Of a stretch of 64,000 bases of DNA, positions 15,567-27,939 are shown piece after piece (the first letter of the stretch is position 1; each line of letters begins with the position of its first letter). The notes under the pieces are model-generated. The model was not told the origin of the DNA, searched no databases, and saw nothing but the letters and a program-made list of their open reading frames with translations. This DNA comes from Selaginella tamariscina. Taxonomy: Eukaryota > Streptophyta > Lycopodiopsida > Selaginellales > Selaginellaceae. The stretch is from NCBI GenBank assembly GCA_003024785.1, contig PUQB01000512.1:1-64000 (forward strand). The letters are read 5' to 3'. The position numbers and the translations under genes are program-made.

Positions 15567-15825
15567 CCAATAAACAAATAAATAAGTATATATAAAACGT
15601 ACCTGTGATGCTTATAACAGGAGGAGGTGGCTTCTTGAGAGAATGTATAGAGACCGGCTTTCTCTTATTGGCAGATACTCGCATTCTGGCCAGCCTTGGA
15701 TTGCCACTACAGACTGCAGAATGAAACGCTTGTTTTCTGTTTGGAAACACATGAGCCAACTCCTTGAACAACGAACGGTTCGTGAGAGCCGCTGGTAGAG
15801 AAATGCACTGCCTGAGAGCCACCAT
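13650..15825 (-). CDS. organelle-targeted EngB/YihA family GTPase
   Basis: P-loop GTPase of the EngB (YsxC/YihA) family. The bacterial member helps assemble the large ribosomal subunit, and plant nuclear copies act in organelles. Five exons on the minus strand: 15825-15603, 15104-14490, 14398-14329, 14107-13945 and 13865-13650. All are GT-AG and in phase. Exon 1 encodes a Ser/Arg/Lys-rich leader typical of a transit peptide. Exon 2 adds a long acidic linker with three FSD-acidic blocks before the G domain. G motifs are [10 protein letters not shown] (G1), [11 protein letters not shown] (G2), LVDLPGYG (G3), TKCDK (G4) and a TSCLSGQG segment (G5 position). It ends YRRFWHT. There are no breaks. 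The acidic linker of roughly 130 residues makes it longer than bacterial EngB (about 200 residues). Confidence 0.93.
15497..15559. repeat. (TA)n microsatellite in EngB intron 1
   Basis: TA dinucleotides run with one phase break, preceded by a short CA tract (15470-15486). All of it lies inside intron 1 of the GTPase gene. Confidence 0.9.
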
Positions 15826-16763
15826 ACTGAAAATTCCCCCTGTTCCTATGATTAAATCTGTATAAAATCTGTAAACATATGAATTAAATCTCTATATAAT
15901 TCATAATTCCATAGAGGAATGAGCTGCCAATGATGAAATCTGCATTAGGGTTCTTCGGAGGTTTAGTTAAAAGGCCCAACCCTTAAATTGCCCTTATCAT
16001 GTTTTAGCGCGGATTAGAACCGCCCTTAAGTTGCCCTTAAAGTGAGAGAGGCTTAGTTTAAATCATTTAATAAAAATAAATAAATAAGGTAACTAGTACT
16101 TAACTCCGATTATGGCATTTACTCATTTTAATGCAGGGACGCTCGACCCCGCCTTAGAGCATATATAAGAAATTAAATTAAAAAAAATTCACATTTACAT
16201 TAGTTTCCAGGTTTCTCGCCTACAGTTTTTTAATTCTTTTCTTTTTTTTTAAATTGTTATATAATTGACATACACTAAAAAACTAATGCACTTAAATAAA
16301 AAAAATATGTTTTGACTCTACATTTTAATTTTTTAATTTTTAATAAAGATTTGGGTCTAGTATTATATAATTCCTAAATTATCCAGAAATGCCTAAATAA
16401 ATTTTAAATTAAATTTACCATCCAATATTATATATATATATTTATTGGGAATATAATGATAAACGGTATATAATATATATGACCATACAATATTACAAGT
16501 AGGTTTGTGTGTTATTAAATTTAGCTCTTTAGATATTTTGTGAATAATATAGAACTTATATAATACGAGAATTTGTGTAATTAATCTAATTAAGAATTTC
16601 TAAAATATATATATAAAGATTCAGGAGTATAAATGTAAATTTAAAACTTTCAGAAATTTAAAACTTCCATGAACTTTCTATGTAAATTTAAATTGTACTT
16701 TACTTTAACGCGTTTGTTTCTAGGGCTTTTGAGATTGTGTGTTAGGGTTCTTGAGCAAAGCAG
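15826..16763. other. divergent AT-rich spacer between EngB and the GRAM gene
   Basis: Promoter region for both neighbours. GGTTCTTC/AGGGTTC-type short motifs occur next to each gene (near 15950 and 16746). The rest is A/T runs and TA tracts. No coding signal is seen. Confidence 0.5.
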
Positions 16764-17731
16764 ATGGCGGTCAATCCGCAGTTGCATCCAATGGGATTTC
16801 CGCTGCCGTTTGTGAATGAATTGCTGGTGCTGGCGAGAGAAGGCGTCGAATTTCATGTGGAGAAGGTCTCAGAGTAAGCCCAACAATTTCTCAAATTCAC
16901 ATTTTAATCAGTAAGACCATTCCACAGGGCGCCACATGGGAAGTTTTCTGCCAAAGGAACAATCTATTTATCCAATATCCGTGTTGTCTTTGTTGCTCAG
17001 AAGCCAGTTGGCAACATTTTCGCCTTTGATATGCCACTGGTAAGTTTGTAAATATATATTTGAATTTCTTGAATGATGATTTTCGCAGTCATTCATTCAT
17101 GAAGAGAGTTTCAACCAGCCCATATTCTTCTGCAACAACATATCAGGAAAAGTTCATCCTGTAAGTAGTCTAACATTGTCATACTCTTAAAGTTATGAGT
17201 ATATAGGGGAGATTGAACTAGTAGAAAAGATATTAGCATACTTAATGAAAATACTTGTATATATACATATTCACATGTATATACATACATCCATCGATAT
17301 ATCTATGTATATATTGACACATACAAGGTTAAAATTTGGTAACTAGTAATGTAATATATTAGCATATACATACATATGTTGCAGGTTATTCCTGAGGGAG
17401 CGAATAGAGCATTATATGCACCGTATCCATTCAAGATACTGTTCAAGGAAGGCGGTGTTGGACTTTCATTCCACTCTTTTTCGGTTTGCTGCGTTCCTTA
17501 AGAGCTACGGAGCATATGCGTTCTGCGGCTGCTGCACCTCCACCGAATCCCATTCCGGAGACGCATACACCTGTCGATGACATGGTTAGACACGCGTAAG
17601 TACTCTCTATTACTAATATACAAACGATGTGATATGCAAGTTGTATATTGTTGGGGGGTGATTTGTACTTATATAGGAGATATATTATTACATTCTAGAG
17701 TTTACCGATGGAGGTGAAACTAACAAGGACT

Positions 17732-17770
<39 letters not shown>

Positions 17771-17970
17771 TTTTGGAAATCTAGGCATATACCTTCGTTC
17801 TTTGGCCTTGTTTTATTAAATTATATTGAGATAATATGTTAATGTTTTTATTTGTTTATGACAGGTATATAGATCCAAATGATCCTACAAAACTGTACCT
17901 GCAGCAGCCAGTGGAGCCAGAGTCTGAGCTTCGACGACGACACTATAATGAACAGGTTTCTCACTATTGA
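16764..17970 (+). CDS. GRAM-domain WBP2-like protein (UPF0664 type)
   Basis: Small conserved eukaryotic protein with an N-terminal GRAM domain, similar to plant proteins of the WW-domain-binding protein 2/UPF0664 group; its molecular role is poorly known. Five exons: 16764-16873, 16928-17039, 17089-17160, 17385-17595 and 17865-17970. It begins MAVNPQLHPMGFPLPFVNEL. The GRAM core reads GTIYLSNIRVVFVAQKPVGN, FDMPLSFIHEESFNQPIFFCNN and KILFKEGGVG. Exon 4 then slips one frame after GGVG near 17460 (one base apparently missing by comparison with the family TF.P.F pattern). The second part reads PVDDMVRHA|YIDPNDPTKLYLQQP and ends in ELRRRHYNEQVSHY. Whether the slip is real or a consensus error cannot be told here. 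Confidence 0.85.
17739..17768. repeat. (TA)n microsatellite in intron 4 of the GRAM gene
   Basis: About 15 TA units, wholly intronic. Confidence 0.85.
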
Positions 17971-20289
17971 GATGTAAGTAGTTCCGAGTGTAGATAATGT
18001 TTCCTGAATAAACTTTATTTAATTATTAATTAAGAATTACGTAATAATCATGTTAAAGATATATTTTTAGGCCCACTTTTCACTACCGGGTGGTTATTTG
18101 GCCAGTGGTAAATTAAAATAATGACACGTCGTTAATTATTACTATCACTGTGCTTTTCTATTACAGTGGTTAATTGAATTAAAAAATAAATTAGTAATGC
18201 ATAATTTTTATTTAACTGGTTATTATAAAGAGGGTTTTTATATATATTTAATGTAATAAATATATACTTACTCATATCAAAAACTCTTCAAAGATCTGCA
18301 TATTATTTGTAATAATTTATGTTTTTTTTGTAAAATAAGTATATCAAATAATATGTTTATATATATAATATTCTTACATGTAAATGAGTGATATTTTATT
18401 TAATTTCATGTTTGCTTTATTTTAAAGTTCTAATTTATTTGGTTTTCATTATTTTTTTTTAAATTAAAAAAAGCAAAACCTAATTTCATTAATTTTGATA
18501 CATGTGTTATTCAATTATGTTCAGTAGTCGTACAATCACGTAAAATTGCTTAGTTACTTGGTTACCACTGAAAAAGTTACATAGGCACCATGTAGGTGCT
18601 ATGTAAATTATAAATTATAAATAATTAATAAGTGAAAAATAAATCTATGGTAGAATAAATAATTTTTTTATTTAATTGGTTGAGGCAATTAACCACTTAG
18701 TGGAAAGTGAGCCTATAAATTTAATCTTAATTGTAAAAGGATTTCATTCGTGCAGCTGAGGGGTATACATATGTAGTTTAGATAAATTTCTCTATTTTAA
18801 TTGGGGAGTAATACCCCAATGCTTATGAAAATAAATATATTGTTGGAGTAATATATAGTGTTCATATTTGCAGTTCCTAGAATACACTCAAGCCTTAAAT
18901 AAGATTAAGGGTTGTTTCGCACCACCCTTAACTTAACTTAAATGGGCTTAAGTAAGTGAAAATGAATTCATAATTACCCTTAAGTTGAATAATCAATTGT
19001 TTTAAGGGTTTAACAGCTAAGGGTATTAAATTCTAACCTTTAACTTTCAAAAATTACTTAAGATTTTTAAGAGTTTAACCACTAAGACAATGATTTCACA
19101 ATACTCTCTTTAACTTAACTTATTTAGTAAAAGTATAAAGAAAATTTAAGGAAGGGGGTTCATTAGCCAAGGCCATCTTTTTCACAATTTTTTTAAAATA
19201 AATAAAAAATTATATTTTTATGTAATATGTATTTTTATATGTTAAAAATATATTTTTATATTTTATTTAACATATAATTAAAATTAAAAAAATAATACAG
19301 ATGAATTTTTTAAATTCTCATTATTTTTAGAATATTCTTAATATATTAATTTTGACTTGTTTAAACATATCCAGAATATATAAAATTTAATTATCTATAG
19401 AATGTACTCATATACAATATTATATACAAGTATATAATTTCATCTCACCATATTTTATAATTTTTATAATAACTAAAATCACTTTAAATGCTAATTAAAA
19501 ATTAAGGATGCACATATTATTTAGATCATGGATAATTTTAAAGTGGTTAAAAATATTTATTATAAATTGAAAACAAATGTTTATTATAAATTGAAAATTA
19601 TTTAAAATTATTTATTATAATTTGACATAATAATGTTAAATTAAATGTAGATATGTTAAATTCATTAAAAATAAAATTAATAATCTTAACTTACATGTAG
19701 ATATAAAAGTATATTATATTAAGGGCAATATTCAAATTCATTACCCTTAATATTTTTATTATAAGTATTTATGCAAATCCATTGCCCTTTAATACTGTTA
19801 AATACATTGCCCTTATACTTTAACATTGGCCTTTAATACTGTTAAATACATTGCCCTTAATAAATTTTTGTATTAATAAATTAATTATACATAAATTTAA
19901 ATAAAACAATAAATTTTAAATTAAAAAATTAAAACAATAATTAATAAAAACATACTTAGAATTAAATGGATTTCAAATACAAAATAAATAACTTATTGTC
20001 GTGGTGTTGACGCCAAAACCTCGTGCTGAAATCCCATATTGATTGCGTTAACGCATATTCTTATCCAACGGCCGTGTTGTGTCGTCTTATCCAACGGCTC
20101 AAATGCAAGCCCTAAATTAGCTCATTTCTTCTTTGTTTAGAGCTTCCGGGTAAGCACGATTTCTCGCATTCTATCATAGCTTAAGAGCATTTAATTGATT
20201 TAAATCATTGAAAAGATAAATGGGCATATTTTATTTTCAAATATGTTTTTTTTATTTCAGAAAAAGAATGTGATTTAGATATATAGAAG
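17971..20289. other. 2.3-kb AT-rich spacer with short repeats
   Basis: Extremely AT-rich. Between 18890 and 19150 the motif TTAAGGGT and its complement recur many times, which may mark a decayed MITE-like or imperfect inverted repeat. At 19785-19862 a phrase of about 30 bases (CCTTTAATACTGTTAAATAC followed by ATTGCCCTTA) occurs twice. No coding signal is seen. Confidence 0.5.
19785..19862. repeat. short tandem direct repeat
   Basis: Two near-identical copies of TTTAATACTGTTAAATACAT followed by TGCCCTTA, spaced about 45 bases apart. A third, partial ATTGCCCTTA unit lies between them. Confidence 0.7.
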
Positions 20290-21749
20290 ATGTCTGCTTC
20301 AGTTCGCTCTCATGCTGTCCTTGCGGTTGTCTTTGTGTTGGAATTGATCGCATTCGGCCTCGCTCTTGGTGCTGAATCCCGTCGTACCCATGTAATGCGT
20401 GCGTGCGTGGGTGTTGTATGCGTGTGAAAATACAAAACTGGGAATTTTTAACTAAAAACTTCATAATCAATATATAGATATGTTGATGAGCAGGAACTCA
20501 TACTAGGAGTATCATGTTCGTGTGCGTGTATGTGTGTGTATATGTATATATGATACAGACGCAGATTATTGTCCACAGTCTTTATCAATTTTCGTTAGTA
20601 CAAATATATACACGTTCATATAGATGTGTGTGTGTTACTTATTTGTTTTTGTTTTAAGGCCACTGTTGTCTCGAGCCGGGATAATACAGTAACCTACTGC
20701 AGATACTCCAAGGATGTCTCGACAGGCCTTGGAGTTGCTGCGTTTCTGTTCCTGTTTATTGGTCAGATGCTCATCGTCGGTGTTACAAGGTATTTATCTT
20801 TTCACACACACATATATGACATACACATGTAATTTACCCACAAGATATATATTTATATGTCTTCTATGGTGTATCAGGTGCTTGTGTTGCTCTAAAGCCT
20901 CTATCACCCGGTGGAACTCGTGGGTTTGCTATCCTCTTCTTTTCCTTGTCATGGTAAGTAATCTTTGGTGTTTATATACTTATGTAATAAGAACTATAAA
21001 CATTACACCAGATTTCTATGTATGTGTAGCCTGTAACAAGGCATTTTAGTCCTGCTATGTTCTAAAGTAAACCCCTGTTTGAAAAGTTATAGTTGTGAGA
21101 GATACAGATTTGCAGCTATATATGTATGTATGTATGTATGTCACATACATATATAGATAGGATAGATAGATATATTATTGAATGGTTTTATTTGTTTTCA
21201 CCAGGTTCAGCTTTGTGATTGCGGAGATATTCCTTCTGGCAGGAGCCACGAGGGCTGCGTACCACTCGAATCGCACGACTCGAAACGGGCCCGTCGCCGA
21301 CTGTGAGTCTCTACGCAAGGGAATATTCTCCGTAGCTGCTGCCTTCACCTTCTTCACTTTCCTTCTCAGCTCGGCTTACTACTGGTGTTTCAGCAAGGTA
21401 TACACTACCGATACACGCATGCATGTATATGTCTATGTAATTCTGTTGGCATGATACAATGTTTGTTAAGTCTCAGTTGAGGGTAGAATATTCATATAGA
21501 ACACTCCACATAGAAATATGTATATATGTATCATGTGTGCATGCACGTCATATTTAATCTTTGTAAAATAGAGCAGACACACACACACATGTTATATATA
21601 AAACTTTCTTCAATTTCTCTTTTTAGGCCCAGGAGAATAATTGGCAGTACTACGGAGGGCCTTACGGAACCGGACCGTACAACCGGGGACCGTACAACCC
21701 GGGACCGCCTGGAACCGAACAGAATATAGGAATGGCTGCTTATGGGTGA
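20290..21749 (+). CDS. DUF1218 four-helix membrane protein
   Basis: Plant membrane protein of the DUF1218 (modifying-wall-lignin/VCC-like) family. Five exons: 20290-20391, 20659-20789, 20878-20953, 21205-21397 and 21627-21749. It starts MSASVRSHAVLAVVFVLELI, a signal-anchor helix. Further hydrophobic segments are VAAFLFLFIGQMLIVGV, GFAILFFSLSWFSFVIAEIF and FSVAAAFTFFTFLLSSAYYW. Cysteines of the family pattern are present (VTYCRYSKDV, RCLCC, VADCESLRKGIF). Exon 3 needs a one-base frame change just after CLCC (near 20890) to reach the conserved SPGGTRGFAI segment. The Pro/Gly/Tyr-rich C-terminal tail has repeated GPYN units. Exact cellular role unknown. Confidence 0.85.
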
Positions 21750-22844
21750 AGCTACTTGTTTCTCTTCTGTAAACCTTGTTAAGATATATAAGTGGAATGA
21801 GTTTTTGAAAGTGTGTACATATAAATATAAGCTTAACTAGCAAACATTCCCGATAATGTGCGAGAACATTATTATTATTGTTGAGGTACTATTTAATTTA
21901 AACTGTGTAGATTTTGATTTATATGGAAAGTAATATTAACATCTAATACTAAGTGAGCTTATGTGATGTATACATAAATTAAAAGTGGGCAAACACACAA
22001 TGCAAAATCACCATGAATAAACACGTAGAAAGAAATGTGTGTCCCTGTAAAAACAAATGTATATATACACATATCTTGGGTCTTAAATCTGCATGTAGGA
22101 TGTTTCTATTAATCTGCATAGTTTACATGGCCTGAAATCCTATTACCTTGGTAATGGATAAACAACCTTTTGTTTAGAAAGTATTAATCATAAAAATAAT
22201 TAGAAATGACATTAATATTCAATATTAAGTTTTAATATTGAAAACATATTTTAAAAATATGTCCTACTTAGATTATTTAAATATATTATTAATAACATTT
22301 TATATTTAGGATGCTATTTGACTTAAATTTTATTTGATGCATATGAATTTATTTGAACTATATGACTCATGTGAAAGCACTATTTAAATTCTAATATAAA
22401 TTTTATTTCAACATATAACATGTGTGTATTAAAATAGAACTAGATCCATAATTTAAAATTATAATATAAATATACATGTGTATTTTAAATATGTTATTTA
22501 TATAATTTTTTTAAAGAAGTAACGATGGTGTGAGAACACTTTTAAGGTATTATATCTATATATATATATATAATTCAAATTACATGTGAAATTCAATATA
22601 AACTATATAAATATACTAATGATAATTCACTTTTAAGGTATTTTATCTATTTATATAGAGCTTTTAATATAAACTATATAAATATACCTTAAACGTAGAA
22701 TATTATTAAAATGTTATTATTTATATGTTTAGAATATATTGGGCCTCTTCACACTAGTCCTTTATGTTAACGATGGGGGATTAACCGTTGCATTAAATGT
22801 GTATCTAAGTTTTGATCCTTGTCTATGACCTCAACCTAACTAAT
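21750..22844. other. AT-rich spacer marking the edge of the accessory region
   Basis: A/T-rich with an imperfect direct repeat around 22535-22690: CTTTTAAGGTATT followed by a TATAAACTATATAAATATAC block occurs twice. No coding signal is seen. From about 22.8 kb the base composition changes where BAHD-derived sequence starts. Confidence 0.5.
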
Positions 22845-23705
22845 ACCACTACTACAACTCCCCACTGATTTCAGAGACGTTGTTGATGCTCTTCAAAAGT
22901 CATTGTCTTCATTTCTATCCTTTGGCGATCATGGTCTGAACTCGATAAAGAATTACGTCTCTCAAATCCACCTATCTTCAACCTTGGCGTCAGAGAGCCT
23001 CCCAAGTGAAGGTTCCCACGAGAAACTATGCTGCTGAGGACTGGACAACTATCAACTAGAAGAAGATAAGTGAGAAACTATATCAACACGTCGTCTTCAC
23101 CATCTCTGAAGATAAGGTCGCTTCTATTGTCAAAGAAGTTGAAGATGGTCCTTTCAGCTATGGTAGAGCAACTTCGTTTCAGGCAATGGCTGCACTGGTG
23201 TGGAATTGTATGCAGCTGGATGATGAATCTGTGACCAAGTACCATCTGCTTTCGCAACAATCCTAAGCGTTGGGATCAGTAATACCACCTGGAAGCTCTG
23301 TGAACGCTGTTCATATTTGCATGCTTGCCTGCACTGGCTGGTGATATATCAAAGCCAATCACCTCTCCTTCACTGCAAATCTTATCCACCAGGACGTAAA
23401 CTCCATCTGCATGGAGACCATCAGATCCACCATAGATTAGATGGAACTAACAAGGGCCTCAAGGTCGGCTTCAACTATGACTTGTGCAAGTGCAAGGGAA
23501 CCTGTGTGCATCTTATACACTTTCCCAATCTACAAGACGGAGTTTGGATTGGGGAAGTCAGTTCAATAAACGAGTTCACCCGTGTTTCGGTGTAGAGTTA
23601 CTTTTATGCTCGCTACACCAGACACCTTGTCACAAGCTGCCATGGAAAGGCTACTGGAAAACAATCTCTCCCGGAGGTTCGCTACTCCTCGCAAACAGCA
23701 ACCAT
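22845..23705 (+). pseudogene. BAHD acyltransferase remnant, copy D
   Basis: Acyl-CoA-dependent acyltransferase (BAHD, HCT-like). Readable pieces in order are VVDALQKSLSS, LSNPPIFNLGV, a GRATSFQAMAALVWNCM segment with DDESVTKY (typical mid-domain), VIPPGS.NAVHI, FPIYKTEFGLGK (the DFGWG position) and FMLATPDTLSQAAMERLLEN at the C-terminus. The frame changes several times. The piece that would hold the HxxxD catalytic motif is absent: sequence jumps from the N-terminal KSLSS block to the SWSEL block. It lies tail to tail with the MATE gene. In inverted orientation the order UGT-MATE-BAHD matches the 43-48 kb region. Confidence 0.8.
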
Positions 23706-24389
23706 GCATGTCCAACGTTATAATAAAGCCTATATTTTGTTTGCCTAGATGCATCTCCTGGCTTCTTTTGTTTTTCATTTTAGTTAGAAAGAACTTGGAA
23801 GTCGTGTGACAGCATCGCCTTGTTGCGGATTCGGTGAAGACTGCCCACTCTGTGGCGTGGATGGAACCCATACGATAATTGATTTAAACCAGTAGGAAAA
23901 CAAGATTTACAAAAGCAACTCTGCATGCTAACTAGACTATTATGTCGCCTGTAGTATTGGATATTTCTTGTGAATATATGAAACCCTTTTGAAGTAGCGT
24001 GCATTACTCAACCCTAAACAACACGTGTCAGCCAAGTATCATGCTGCAAGCAAAGCGTTAGTTTGTGTGGATGGATAATCTGTGCTGTCACTTATTCAAT
24101 ATTAAAGAAAAAAATTCAGTTGTTGATAGGAATCAGCTTCTTGGGAATGCTGTACTATATTTCAATCGTCTGGTGCCCATCCCAAATAATAAAAGAAAGA
24201 AGAAGAAGAAAACAATAAATTATTTTATTGGTTAGACATTGAAATTGACTTCCGGTGACACAATTCACTTCAATCAATAATAAAACAATAACTTTGTCTT
24301 AAAAAATAAATATCTAGAAAAAAGACTGACAAATCCAATAGCGGTGACACAACCCTATCCGATCTTTGGCATCTAATGCCTGCAAAAAT
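23706..24389. other. spacer between BAHD remnant and MATE 3' end
   Basis: No coding signal of its own. Short open frames around 23563-24004 show no domain. It probably includes the 3' flank of both genes. Confidence 0.4.
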
Positions 24390-26068
24390 AGTAATAAAGT
24401 CAACCTCCTGAAGAGCTCAAGTACGCAAGAGTTAGAAACCTTTTGAGTCCAATTCATGGTGCAAGTCACGAACAGCAAAGCTATGGTTTGTAGAGAACAA
24501 GCCCGTTAGTAGACCCTGTAAGCAAAACGAATGAAAAAAATGAAAAAATAAAAAAATAAAATAAAACATAATTTATACTAGTAACTAACAAACACAAAAG
24601 AAAGCCAAACCTCTGCTTGTAGCTGCAACCGGAATGCCAACAAGTATGCAACTGGCAAACTGATTATATAGTAAGCTCCAATGTTAACAAAGGCTGCAGT
24701 AGTTTGCCATGCAACTCCTGTCAAGTAGAAAAGGAATAAAATGTAAAAATATTTGCTGAAGTAGAACGGGTCAGAAACCGGAGCCCATGCTTTGGAAGGA
24801 GCAGAGAAGCACAAAAGCAATCATCTGTGGTACAATTCTTGTTACATTGCTTATAACTTGAACATCAAGCACGGCCTAGAAAATTGCGGAAGAAGAATAA
24901 CAATATTGTAGCTACTAAATCGTATAAAACTGAGATGAGCAGTGAAACGGAGAATGCAAACTTCGCTTTTGCAGCTTGCCTAGCTCCCAGTTCGTTGGAA
25001 GTACGCACACTGCAGAATTATTACGATCGTATCCATCGCCCACTTTTTGACTTACTTACCTTATAGCTGCAGTAATACCGTAAGTTGGGATGCACCCAGA
25101 AAGCTTGATTTATACTGCACGATATATGCACATATTTCAGTCCTGAATGACGAAAAAGATGTCTTACAATATCGAAAATAGTGATGTCTCAACCTGAGGA
25201 TTGGGAAAAACGCCAGACAGCAAGACCAAAACTCCGCCTGCCCACCACTCCAAGCTGCAAAATGAGAACGAACCCTTAAGTCAGAGAAGCATCGGATGTA
25301 AAATGTTTACCAGATCATGACTGTCGAAGGTAAAGCCAGCTTAATAAACTCGAGTATTCCTTTGAAAATTTCTGGCGTAAGTCCAGTCCAACAGCGTTTG
25401 CATTCCGGAGTGAACAGAAGAGCGATTACCAGAAAGATGACAAGCAACCAATTTGCCATACTTAATGCAAGTGCAGCTCCAACAAGTCCCATCTTCAGCT
25501 TGCTGGTAAACAGCCAGCATGTCAAATATGCAGCACCAGCACCACCAACGCGCACCAAAGTAAAGAACCAACTTTGCTCTGAGTCTGAAACATCTTTACA
25601 TGGGTTGGATGAACGCATTTGCAAACAAACTAGGTATGAAAACTGCTACATATTTCCCAGCTGCGGCAGATATCTCAGGCGATTGATGAAACATGAGAAG
25701 GAACTTCTCCATGTTGAGCCACAAAATTGCTATGGGAATAGCAGCAAGGAACAGCACCAGCATTGCTTGTTGCACAAACATTCCAAACCGACGGTATTGC
25801 TTTGCCCCCTATTCTGGGTGTCAAGACTGTTGGTCAAGGAAACGATACAAATCCCATATATAATAAACATAAAACACTTACCAGGACGCTGAAGCCTGTG
25901 ACATTGCAAATGGATGTTGCAATGGAGGCGCTAGAAAGTTGGAGAATACCCAAATGACCCACAAACACGACTGACACTAGCTGCACCCCCAAACACGATC
26001 ATATTAAAACCCACCGTAGGGACAATGATCCACAACTGTTTCAGCGCCTCGTCCCTCCACTCTCCCAT
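24390..26068 (-). CDS. MATE-family efflux/vacuolar transporter, frame disturbed
   Basis: Multidrug and toxic compound extrusion (DETOXIFICATION) antiporter. Approximate exons, minus strand: 26068-25882, 25826-25311, 25254-25194, 25103-25060, 25009-24779, 24717-24611 and 24515 to about 24390; splice sites are GT-AG. Family segments: QLVSVVFVGHLG...LSSASIATSICNVTGFSVL, GAKQYRRFGMFVQQAMLVLF, MEKFLLMFHQSPEISAAAGKY, KMGLVGAALALSMANWLLV, LEWWAGGVLVLLSGVFPNP, SNELGARQAAKAKFAFSVSL, GVAWQTTAAFVNIGAYYIISLPVAYLL. At least five one-base indels are inferred against the family pattern, often at homopolymers (a G run near 26000, a G run near 25805, T runs near 25610 and 25530). It could be an active gene with consensus errors or a young pseudogene. 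Plant MATEs of this type often move flavonoid glycosides or alkaloids into vacuoles. Confidence 0.82.
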
Positions 26069-27170
26069 TTCCTTTGAGTTACGGGTGAATCCGTAGCACG
26101 TTATCTGGTTTCAAACAGTAAAATAAAAAAAATTTCAATATTCAATATATATTTAAGGAAAATCTCCTGTTTTTTTTTTTTTCCCCTTCTTCCGGTTGTG
26201 TTTGCGGCAGCAATGCATCCGCCTTCAGAAGATAACATTCAGGTGGTGTTTTCATATGATGCAGTCGGTACAGTTTTCATAGCCAACATGTATTAAACAA
26301 GCAACGCCAACATTTTCCTCGTCGGCAAACATTTAAATCCGTCGGAAAATTTCCTGCTATATCATTTCTTCCTCGGACATGCTACATATTATAGCCTATT
26401 GTTTAAATATTATTCATTTGACTATGTTCCTTTTTCCGTCGAAAAATATAGTAATTTTTTACGTGAGTGTCGGGGTGAAGTTTTCTTATGCCGAAATTTC
26501 ATAGTTAAAACAAGTTGAAATCATGAAGCTATGAACGTTAGACATGGCTTAAGCGCAAGATGTTTATTATGGAAAGAAGACTCGGAACCAGTGAATATCG
26601 TTGTAGTAGAATCGTGTTACGATTTTATTAGTGTAATAAAGTTTAAATTAATTAATTACATTAATCATGGAGTAAAAATCGGACTGTTCGTTACAGTAAT
26701 CATGGAGTAAAAAATGACTACAAATATTGTAGGTAATAAATTGCTGTCACCAAAAATTGGCTGCTTGGAACTAACTCTTTTGATTCATGAATCACTACTA
26801 AGCAATTAAATTGCATTTCTTTAAGCGCCTGCACAAAATCCTGGAGCTGCTGATGGGAGCTTCCTCCTTGGGCGACAGCACTACATGCTGCAGACTTCAT
26901 CTCCACAGCTCTCCTTCGCATTGCAGCTCCTTCAGACGTCGTGACCAGCAACTTCGCCACAGCAGCCACTTCCTCTCTTCCCGCCAAACCCACATGTTCT
27001 CCACCGACTGCTTCAACCTCGGCGCCAATTTTGAGACCATCCACGATGAGTCTACAAGTTGGGAGATGGTCAAGGTACAAAGGCCAAGCCATGAGAGCAG
27101 TTCCATGAGGACTCAAGACTATGGATTCTATCACGGTGTTCCATCCGCAGGTCATTGCAAATTCACCCAC
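26000..27170. repeat. inverted duplication, arm 1 (UGT 3' end to MATE exon 1)
   Basis: This 1.1-kb stretch is repeated in opposite orientation at about 44270-45340, including the noncoding spacer between the two genes (for example the GGAAGAAATGATAT and TTTAAATG/GTCGG stretches). The same gene ends and spacer are in both, which shows that one block was copied. Confidence 0.85.
26718..27170 (-). pseudogene. UDP-glycosyltransferase C-terminal fragment
   Basis: Matches the last third of the UGT at 43239-44681 almost residue for residue from the PSPG box onward (MTCGWNTVIESIVLSPHG, WPLYLDHLPTCRLIVDGLKI, MRRRAVEMKSAACSAVA). The catalytic N-terminal half is missing. This copy keeps the natural C-terminus QGGSSHQQLQDFVQALKEMQ, which lets the indel in the complete copy be recognised. 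It sits upstream of the MATE gene in the same orientation, as in the 43-45 kb copy. Confidence 0.9.
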
Positions 27171-27939
27171 TCGTTCCTATCTGCATTCCTATCTGCAAAT
27201 GCACAAAGAAAAATTCACTGTATCTAGTTATGTTTTTAAGGTTTTAAAATATATATCTAATTTTAGCCGATCACAAATTGATTTAAAAAATTCTAAAAAA
27301 TATTCTTAATCAAATCTAACATATGAACATGATTCTCATGTTTCTTTATAGATTAATTCAAACGTATTAAAGAGTATTTATTTAGTAAGGGACTTATAAT
27401 ATCAAATGAATTCATTATAATGTTTTTAATACAGAATTTCAAATTAAAATTTGAATTTTACTTGAGAAAGCCCATTAGTTCTATAGAGGTTGAATAAAGT
27501 ATTTAAGAAACTAACTTATTTTATTTTAAATAAACATATTTATAAAATCATTATGCTTCATTAGGAAATAAATCATAATTTTTTAATAATCAAACTCAAA
27601 TGCTAGATTAATAATGGAAAATTTTGATTATCTTTCTCAACAAATTACTTTAAAAAATAACAAAAATCTTAATAAATTTTAAGATTGATACCAATCCTAA
27701 ACTCTTTTCATAATTAATACTTAATCCTCAACCTTTTTTTCCTTTTCTTTTTTAAATAAAATGAACTGTTTGTGTTAATGAATACTTGAATTATGGAGTT
27801 TAATTATGATACACAAGTAAGATTGATTAGATGCTCGAAACTGTATATTATGTTAAGTAAAATTGTACATTTTATATTGATTTAAATTCTTCAACCACTT
27901 CATGATTCAATTATATATGATGTTAATTTTTAATACATC
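27171..27939. other. AT-rich spacer
   Basis: No coding, repeat or RNA signal stands out. It begins where homology to the UGT is cut off. Confidence 0.4.

Noticed and set aside
24884-25892. Plus-strand frames across the MATE region
   Set aside because: They are opposite-strand shadows of the MATE exons, which match the transporter family on the minus strand.
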